The position numbers and the translations under genes were made by a program. From WHTB01 sp050699035 (GTDB taxonomy: Bacteria > Actinomycetota > Actinomycetes > Propionibacteriales > Nocardioidaceae): 18,395 bases of DNA. The notes under the pieces are model-generated. The model searched no databases and was not told the origin of the DNA. It worked only from the letters and a program-made list of their open reading frames with translations. Within the stretch, counting starts at the first letter, position 1. Each line of letters starts with the position of its first letter. Shown piece by piece: positions 14,070 through 18,395 of the stretch. The DNA is taken from positions 1 to 18,395 of the forward strand of contig JBOHDE010000062.1 in the NCBI GenBank assembly GCA_050699035.1, written 5' to 3'.

Positions 14070-15611
14070 CTCGTCGGCGAACGCCAGCTTCTCGGTCGTG
14101 GTCGGCCGGCCGCGCAGGCGGGCGATGAGACGCGGCAGGTACGGCAACAGCAGCGCGGCGACGGCCAGCGTGAGGATGACCGCCGACAGCGGCCGGGTGA
14201 CGAACACCGACGGGTCGCCGTTGGAGATGGTCAGGGCGGTGCGCAGCTGCTTCTCCAGCTCCGGCCCGAGGATCGCGCCGAGGATCGCGGGTGCGATGGG
14301 GAAGTCGAGCTGCCGCATGAAGAAGCCGATCACGCCGATCACGTACGCGATCAGGACGTCGTTGATGTTGCCGGACAAGGAGTAGACGCCGAGCGTCGCG
14401 AACACCAGGATCGCCGCGTAGAGCACCGGCCGGGGGATCTGCAGCACCTTCACCCACAGCCGGATCAGCGGAAGGTTGAGCACCAGCAGCAGCAGGTTGC
14501 CGATGTACAGCGACGCGATCAGCGCCCAGACCAGGTCCGACGAGCTCTCGAACAGCTGCGGGCCGGGCTGCAGGTTGAAGATCTGGAACGCGGCGAGCAG
14601 GACGGCTGCCGTGGCCGAGGTCGGCAGGCCGAGCGTCAGCAGCGGCACGAGTACGCCGGAGAAGGACGCGTTGTTGGCGGCCTCCGGGCCGGCGACCCCC
14701 TCGATCGCGCCCTTGCCGAACTCCTTGCGGCCACGGGAACGGCGTTTCTCGTACGTGTAGGACAAGAACGTCGGCAGCTCGGCGCCACCCGACGGCAGCA
14801 CACCGAACGGGAACCCGAAGCCGGCGCCGCGCAGCCACGGCCCCCAGGAGCGGCGCCACTCTTCTCTGTTCAACCACAGGAAACCACCGTGCGGCGGCTC
14901 GAGCGGGGAGACCTGGCCGGGACGGGTGCGGCCCTTGACGAGGACGTGCAGCGTCTCCCCGATCGCGAACAGCCCGATGATCAAGATGACGTCGTTGATG
15001 CCGTCGAACAGCAGCGGTTGGTCGAGGGTGAAGCGCGCCTGGCCGGACAGCGTGTCGAGCCCGACCAGGCCGATGGCGACGCCGAACAGCAGCGACAGCA
15101 GGCCGCGGGTGAGGGACGTGCCGACGAGGGCGGTCACCGTCACCAGCGCGAGGATCATCAGGGCGAAGTAGTCGGTGGCCTGGAACTTCACGGCGAGGCT
15201 GCCCAACGGCTGCGCGACGAACGTGAGCAGGATGGTCGAGATGGTGCCGGCGACGAACGAGCCGATGGCGGCGGTGGCGAGCGCCGACCTGGCTCGTCCG
15301 CGCTTGGCCATCTCGTGGCCCTCGATGGCGGTCGCGACCGAGGCGGACTCGCCCGGTGTGTTGAGCAGGATGGACGTGGTCGACCCGCCGTACATGGCGC
15401 CGTAGTAGATGCCCGCGAACATGATGAACGCGCCGATCGGGTCCTCGAAGTTGAACGTCACCGGCAGCAGCAGGGCGATCGTGACGGCCGGGCCGATGCC
15501 CGGGAGCACGCCGACCAGCGTGCCGAGGGTGACGCCGAGGGCCGCGAAGAACAGGTTCGCCGGGGACAGCACGGTGGCGAAGCCGTTCAGCAGGTCGACG
15601 AAGAGGTTCAC
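14064..15611 (-). CDS. tctA: TctA-family large membrane subunit of tripartite tricarboxylate transporter 2
   Basis: A 515-residue polytopic membrane protein. The family signatures are GVLPGIGPAVTIALLLPVTF and YYGAMYGGSTTSILLNTPGE followed by SASVATAIEGHEMAKRGRAR; the duplicated half carries GPEAANNASFSGVLVPLLTL. It is clearly homologous to the TctA encoded at 6780-8351 but diverged throughout, so it is a separate transporter and not a recent duplicate. The GTG start overlaps the tctB2 stop (GTGA). As the last gene of its operon it converges on the VOC gene. With TctB2 and the lipoprotein TctC2 it would import a carboxylate. There are no metabolic genes in this operon. Confidence 0.96.
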   Translation of the reverse strand: MNLFVDLLNGFATVLSPANLFFAALGVTLGTLVGVLPGIGPAVTIALLLPVTFNFEDPIGAFIMFAGIYYGAMYGGSTTSILLNTPGESASVATAIEGHEMAKRGRARSALATAAIGSFVAGTISTILLTFVAQPLGSLAVKFQATDYFALMILALVTVTALVGTSLTRGLLSLLFGVAIGLVGLDTLSGQARFTLDQPLLFDGINDVILIIGLFAIGETLHVLVKGRTRPGQVSPLEPPHGGFLWLNREEWRRSWGPWLRGAGFGFPFGVLPSGGAELPTFLSYTYEKRRSRGRKEFGKGAIEGVAGPEAANNASFSGVLVPLLTLGLPTSATAAVLLAAFQIFNLQPGPQLFESSSDLVWALIASLYIGNLLLLVLNLPLIRLWVKVLQIPRPVLYAAILVFATLGVYSLSGNINDVLIAYVIGVIGFFMRQLDFPIAPAILGAILGPELEKQLRTALTISNGDPSVFVTRPLSAVILTLAVAALLLPYLPRLIARLRGRPTTTEKLAFADED

Positions 15612-16129
15612 AGCACCATCCCGCCGTCGGGCAGGTGGATGCCGAGCGCCCGGGTGAACGCGAAGTAGACCGCGAGGGTGAGGAGTACGGCGATGAGTAC
15701 GTCTCGCCGGATGCTGCGGCTGCCGAGGACGCGCGCCGCGGCGAGGAAGAACAGCGCGGTCGCGAAGAGGTATCCGATCGGCTCCAACAGGTAGGCGTAG
15801 ACGACGAGCACGACGACGAGCACCGCCACCGCGCCGAGCCGGGCACCGGGCTCGTGGCCGTGCATCGGCCGCCGCCGAGTGAACGCGGTCACCTGCTGGG
15901 CCAGGTAGACGGTGCTCAAGCCGATCCAGGCGAGCGCGAGCACCAACGGAAGGAACCGCGGGCCGCTCGGCGACCAGCCTTCACCTGGGATGGCCCGGGC
16001 CTGGAACAGCATCAGGAGGCCGAACCCGATCAGGACCAGGCCAACCACCAGCGGTCCCACGTGGGGACCACCGGTGATGGGCTGAGCAGTCGGGTCCTCG
16101 ACCGGTCCGGCGGTGACCGGCTCACTCAC
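15608..16129 (-). CDS. tctB: TctB-family small membrane subunit of tripartite tricarboxylate transporter 2
   Basis: A 173-residue membrane protein with about four hydrophobic segments: VGPLVVGLVLIGFGLLMLF, FLPLVLALAWIGLSTVYLA, LGAVAVLVVVLVVYAYLL with IGYLFATALFFLAAARVL, and VLIAVLLTLAVYFAFTRALG. The family-typical GWSPSGPRFLPLVLA loop and the C-terminal GIHLPDGGMVL are present. It has the more usual short N-terminus, unlike the TctB at 6159-6767. The GTG start overlaps the tctC2 stop (GTGA) and its own stop overlaps the tctA2 start (GTGA), so all three genes are translationally coupled. Confidence 0.92.
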   Translation of the reverse strand: MSEPVTAGPVEDPTAQPITGGPHVGPLVVGLVLIGFGLLMLFQARAIPGEGWSPSGPRFLPLVLALAWIGLSTVYLAQQVTAFTRRRPMHGHEPGARLGAVAVLVVVLVVYAYLLEPIGYLFATALFFLAAARVLGSRSIRRDVLIAVLLTLAVYFAFTRALGIHLPDGGMVL

Positions 16130-17148
16130 AAGCCGAGCTCCTCCATCAGCCCGCTGATCCGCTCGGTCTCCTCGTCGATGTAGGCCTTGGCCTCGTCACC
16201 GGTCCGGTAGAAGTCGGTCCAGCCCTGCTCCTCGAGAACGGCTTTCCAACCCTCCGACTCGTGGAGGGTGTCGACCATCTCGATGATCGCGTCGCGCTCG
16301 CCGTCGGAGATGTCCGGCGGTGCCACGACCGCGCGCCAGTTGGCGAAGTCGACGTCGTACCCCTCGTCCTTGAGGGTGGGTGCGGGCTTGCCGGCCACCT
16401 CGATCTCGTCGGTCGTGCTGATCGCGAGCAGGCGCATCTTGCCGGACTCGATGTGCGGCTCGAACTCGCTCAGCCCGGACACGCCGACGGCGACGTCACC
16501 GGAGAGGATGCCTGCGGTGGCCTCTCCGCCGCCGGAGTATCCGACGTACTTGAGGTCGGCCGGCTCGGCGCCCGCGGCCTGGACCAGCTGGCCGGCGACG
16601 AGGTGGTCCGACCCGCCGGCGCTACCGCCGCCGAACGTCACCGACTTGGGGTCCTTCTCGTACGCCGCGACGACGTCGGCGATGCTCTGGTACGGCGAGT
16701 CGGCGGGGACCACGAACGCCTCGGACTCCGCGGTCAGCGTCGCGATCGGCGTCGCGGCGTTCAGCTGGACGGGGGAGTTGGCCTGCTCGAGCGCCCCGAT
16801 CATCACCAGCCCGGTGATCATCAGCTCGTGCGCGTTGCCCTTCTCACGGGAGGTGAGCTGCGACAGGCCGGTGGCGCCACCGCCGCCCTCGACGTTGACG
16901 ACCTCGACCGGCTCGCTGCTGATGTCCTCGTCCTGCAGGACCTTCTGCATGTTGCGACCGGTGAGGTCCCAGCCACCGCCGGCGGCGGCGGGCACCATGA
17001 TCTCGATCGTCTCGGACGGGTAGTCGGTGGTCTCGCCACCGCCACCGCCGTCGCTGCTCTGCTCGCAGCCGGCGGCTGCGACGACCAGGGCCAGGCCGGT
17101 CGTGACGACCACGGACCGGCGAAGGGTTTGCGGGGATGACGTACGCAT
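16126..17148 (-). CDS. tctC: TctC/Bug-family substrate-binding lipoprotein of tripartite tricarboxylate transporter 2
   Basis: A 340-residue binding protein with a lipoprotein signal: an Arg-containing start (MRTSSPQTLRRSVVVTTGLA), a hydrophobic core, and a lipobox ending A-A-G-C28, then a Ser/Gly-rich linker. The Bug ligand loops are VPAAAGGGWDLTGRNMQ and VEGGGGATGLSQL; the second lobe includes YVGYSGGGEATAGILSGD. The ATG at 17148 has GGAGGAA six bases upstream, the best ribosome site in the window, and begins the signal peptide. First gene of the second tct operon, divergent from the glycerophosphodiesterase by 208 bp. The ligand loops differ from those of TctC1, so the two transporters probably bind different carboxylates. 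No paired two-component regulator gene is nearby. Confidence 0.94.
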   Translation of the reverse strand: MRTSSPQTLRRSVVVTTGLALVVAAAGCEQSSDGGGGGETTDYPSETIEIMVPAAAGGGWDLTGRNMQKVLQDEDISSEPVEVVNVEGGGGATGLSQLTSREKGNAHELMITGLVMIGALEQANSPVQLNAATPIATLTAESEAFVVPADSPYQSIADVVAAYEKDPKSVTFGGGSAGGSDHLVAGQLVQAAGAEPADLKYVGYSGGGEATAGILSGDVAVGVSGLSEFEPHIESGKMRLLAISTTDEIEVAGKPAPTLKDEGYDVDFANWRAVVAPPDISDGERDAIIEMVDTLHESEGWKAVLEEQGWTDFYRTGDEAKAYIDEETERISGLMEELGL

Positions 17149-17182
17149 CGGGTTCCTCCAGGACGGGTACGGGCTGCGGCCG

Positions 17183-17188
17183 ACGCTA
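17183..17188 (-). promoter_or_regulatory. Candidate -10 box of the second tct operon
   Basis: On the minus strand this reads TAGCGT, close to the actinomycete -10 pattern, 34 bp before the tctC2 ATG. A TTGACA on the same strand at 17249-17244 is too far away to be its -35. Weak evidence by itself. Confidence 0.3.
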
Positions 17189-17257
17189 GCGGATTCGACC
17201 ACCGGTGCGGCTCACCCCGGGACGCGGCACGAGTAACGATCTGTGTCAACACGGGGA

Positions 17258-17317
17258 CGTCACGTAACCGTCACTCGGAGGTCGGCCCGACGTCACTGAC
17301 CGGGCACCCCGGTTCAC
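17258..17317. promoter_or_regulatory. Direct repeats at an 11-nt period, PHO-box-like (PhoP-type response regulator site)
   Basis: Five consecutive 11-nt units begin at 17258, 17269, 17280, 17291 and 17302: CGTCACGTAAC, CGTCACTCGGA, GGTCGGCCCGA, CGTCACTGACC and GGGCACCCCGG. A further GTTCAC follows at 17312. Exact CGTCAC recurs at spacings of 11 and 22. The Streptomyces PHO box is built from 11-nt direct repeats related to GTTCACC, and glpQ-type glycerophosphodiesterase genes belong to that regulon. The block ends 39 bp before the glycerophosphodiesterase start. It is seen directly in the sequence; PhoP binding is inferred. Confidence 0.55.
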
Positions 17318-17356
17318 GAGCCTGAGGTGACCGATCAACGACGAAGGAGTCTCGCC

Positions 17357-18217
17357 ATGACTGCGCTCCGACGCGCCATGACCGTCCTCGTTCTGACCGT
17401 GGCCACCATCGGATTCCCCACCACCCTCGCGGACGCGGCCGCTCGCCGAGTCCCTGTCGACGTCGCGCATCGCGGCTCGTCCGGCTCGGCGCCGGAGAAC
17501 ACCGTCGCCGCGGTCGAGCTCGCCGTCGCCCAGCACGCCAGCTTCGTCGAGGTCGACGTCCAACGATCGGCCGACGGCGCGCTGGTGATCATGCACGACG
17601 TGACCCTGGAACGCACCACCGATGCCGAGGTGTTGTTCCCCGACCGCGCGCCGTGGCGGGTCGGCGACTTCACCCTCGCCGAGCTGCGCCGGCTCGATGC
17701 CGGTTCCTGGTTCTCCGACGTCTTCGCCGGCGAGCCGGTGCCGACCTTGCGGGAGGTCGTCGAGGCACTGGGAGGACGTACGGGATTCCTGCTCGAGCTG
17801 AAGAGTCCCGAGCTCTACCCCGGCATCGAGAACGAGATCATCAAGGAGCTGGCCGCGATCCCCGGCTACCTGCGCGGAGCCCTGCAGGCCGACCGGTTCG
17901 TCGTGCAGTCCTTCGACCACGACTCGATGCGGACGTACCACGACCTCGCGCCAGAGGTGCCGATCGGGCTGCTGTACGGCGTCCGGCCGACCGACGCGGA
18001 GCTGGTCGCGGCCAGCGAATGGGTGCAGCAGATCAACCCGAGCTACCGGGTGACCGACCAGGCGCTCGTCGAGCGGGTGCACGAGCTGGGCCTGACGATC
18101 AGTGTCTACACGCTCAACACCGGCCGGCTGATGCGCGAGTTCGTCAGCCTCGGGGTGGACGGCATCATCACCGACTACCCGGCGGTGCTGCGCGACATCC
18201 TGAGCAGTCGCGGCTGA
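17357..18217 (+). CDS. glpQ: Secreted glycerophosphodiester phosphodiesterase
   Basis: A 286-residue GDPD-family TIM barrel. The N-terminus is a Sec signal peptide (MTALRRAMTVLVLTVATIGF, then LADAAA), so the enzyme is exported. The catalytic set is intact: H38-R-G40, E47-N-T, E65-V-D67 with QRSADGALVIMHD (His80), and LELKSPELYPG (Glu147, Lys149). C-terminal VYTLNTGRLMREFVSLGVDG and ITDYP are typical. It hydrolyses glycerophosphodiesters to glycerol-3-phosphate and an alcohol, for phosphate or carbon supply, and may act on teichoic-acid or phospholipid debris. The ATG at 17357 follows AAGGAG with 7-bp spacing. The PHO-box-like repeats upstream suggest control by phosphate. Family firm; the gene symbol is by analogy. 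Confidence 0.93.
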   Translation: MTALRRAMTVLVLTVATIGFPTTLADAAARRVPVDVAHRGSSGSAPENTVAAVELAVAQHASFVEVDVQRSADGALVIMHDVTLERTTDAEVLFPDRAPWRVGDFTLAELRRLDAGSWFSDVFAGEPVPTLREVVEALGGRTGFLLELKSPELYPGIENEIIKELAAIPGYLRGALQADRFVVQSFDHDSMRTYHDLAPEVPIGLLYGVRPTDAELVAASEWVQQINPSYRVTDQALVERVHELGLTISVYTLNTGRLMREFVSLGVDGIITDYPAVLRDILSSRG

Positions 18218-18290
18218 CGTCCCGTACACCGTCCCAGTCCTTGTGGTCGCCGTTGATTTCGCCGCGGGAGGTCCGCGAGGGTGGCTCGTC

Positions 18291-18395
18291 ATGGATCCGA
18301 TGAGTCCTGCCTATGACACTGGACCGCTGTTGGCGATCGCTGCGGCCGCGGTCGCCCTCCTGCTGCTGCTGATCATCAAGCTCAAGCTGCACGCG
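18291..18395 (+). CDS. Probable GntP-family (gluconate/organic acid) permease, 5' fragment
   Basis: Only the first 35 codons are inside the window. They read MDPMSPAYDTGPLLAIAAAA followed by VALLLLLIIKLKLHA, a short polar start and a first membrane segment ending in IIKLKLH, which resembles the N-terminus of GntP/GntT-type permeases. These proton symporters carry gluconate and related hydroxy acids. The start at 18291 has GAGGG 9 bases upstream; an in-frame ATG at 18300 is an alternative. It is 73 bp after the glycerophosphodiesterase stop, with no clear terminator between them. The fragment is short, so another polytopic transporter family cannot be excluded. Confidence 0.6.
   Translation, partial: MDPMSPAYDTGPLLAIAAAAVALLLLLIIKLKLHA

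Noticed and set aside
13759..15846. A 695-codon minus-strand open frame overlapping the VOC gene, tctA2 and tctB2
   Set aside because: It is an out-of-frame shadow of tctA2 and crosses a convergent gene; it has no domain pattern.
17244..17249. TTGACA on the minus strand as a -35 box for the second tct operon
   Set aside because: No TA-rich hexamer occurs 16-19 bp downstream, and the better TAGCGT box is more than 50 bp away.
18262..18276. CGCGG/CCGCG hairpin before the GntP-like gene, possibly a translation switch
   Set aside because: A 5-bp GC stem is expected by chance in this composition, and the likely ribosome site (18277-18281) lies outside it.

Overview
The window is very GC-rich DNA with strong G/C third-position bias, GTG starts and ATGA/GTGA stop-start overlaps. 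The gene content (IclR and LacI regulators, two tripartite tricarboxylate transporters, a secreted glycerophosphodiesterase) suggests a soil-type actinomycete. I cannot name the genus from sequence alone. I see no tRNA, rRNA, CRISPR array, insertion sequence or phage gene, and no gene-free stretch longer than about 210 bases.

Layout. Positions 1-1620 (minus): a LURP-one-like protein followed by a serine beta-lactamase-fold hydrolase that runs off the left edge. Positions 1784-2596 (minus): an IclR-family regulator with a strong GC hairpin after its stop. It is divergent from one ten-gene plus-strand operon (2681-12125): class III CoA-transferase, crotonase-fold protein, PaaI-type thioesterase, TctC-TctB-TctA transporter, L-2-hydroxyglutarate-oxidase-like flavoprotein, DapA-superfamily lyase, SDR protein and fumarylacetoacetate-hydrolase-family protein. 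The largest gap in it is 25 bp and most junctions overlap. A good promoter and a short inverted repeat lie in the 84-bp IclR/operon gap.

Positions 12146-13556 (minus): an acylphosphatase and a LacI-family regulator, separated by a 67-bp near-perfect palindrome. Position 13667 onward (plus): a small VOC/glyoxalase-fold protein. Positions 14064-17148 (minus): a second complete TctC-TctB-TctA operon with no catabolic genes attached. Positions 17357-18217 (plus): a secreted glycerophosphodiester phosphodiesterase. It is preceded by direct repeats at an 11-nt period that resemble the PhoP (PHO) boxes of Streptomyces. The right edge holds the first 35 codons of a probable GntP-family permease.

How it may work together (inference). 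The ten-gene operon looks like an IclR-controlled route for an imported organic acid. TctABC would bring it in, and the CoA-transferase, crotonase and thioesterase could activate, convert and release it. The flavoprotein would oxidise a 2-hydroxyacid to a 2-oxoacid. The DapA-like, SDR and FAH proteins could then cleave 2-oxo or 2,4-dioxo acids. The crotonase, the SDR and the DapA-like protein each lack hallmark residues of their best-known family members. The exact substrate is therefore not readable from the sequence, and the pathway may be undescribed.
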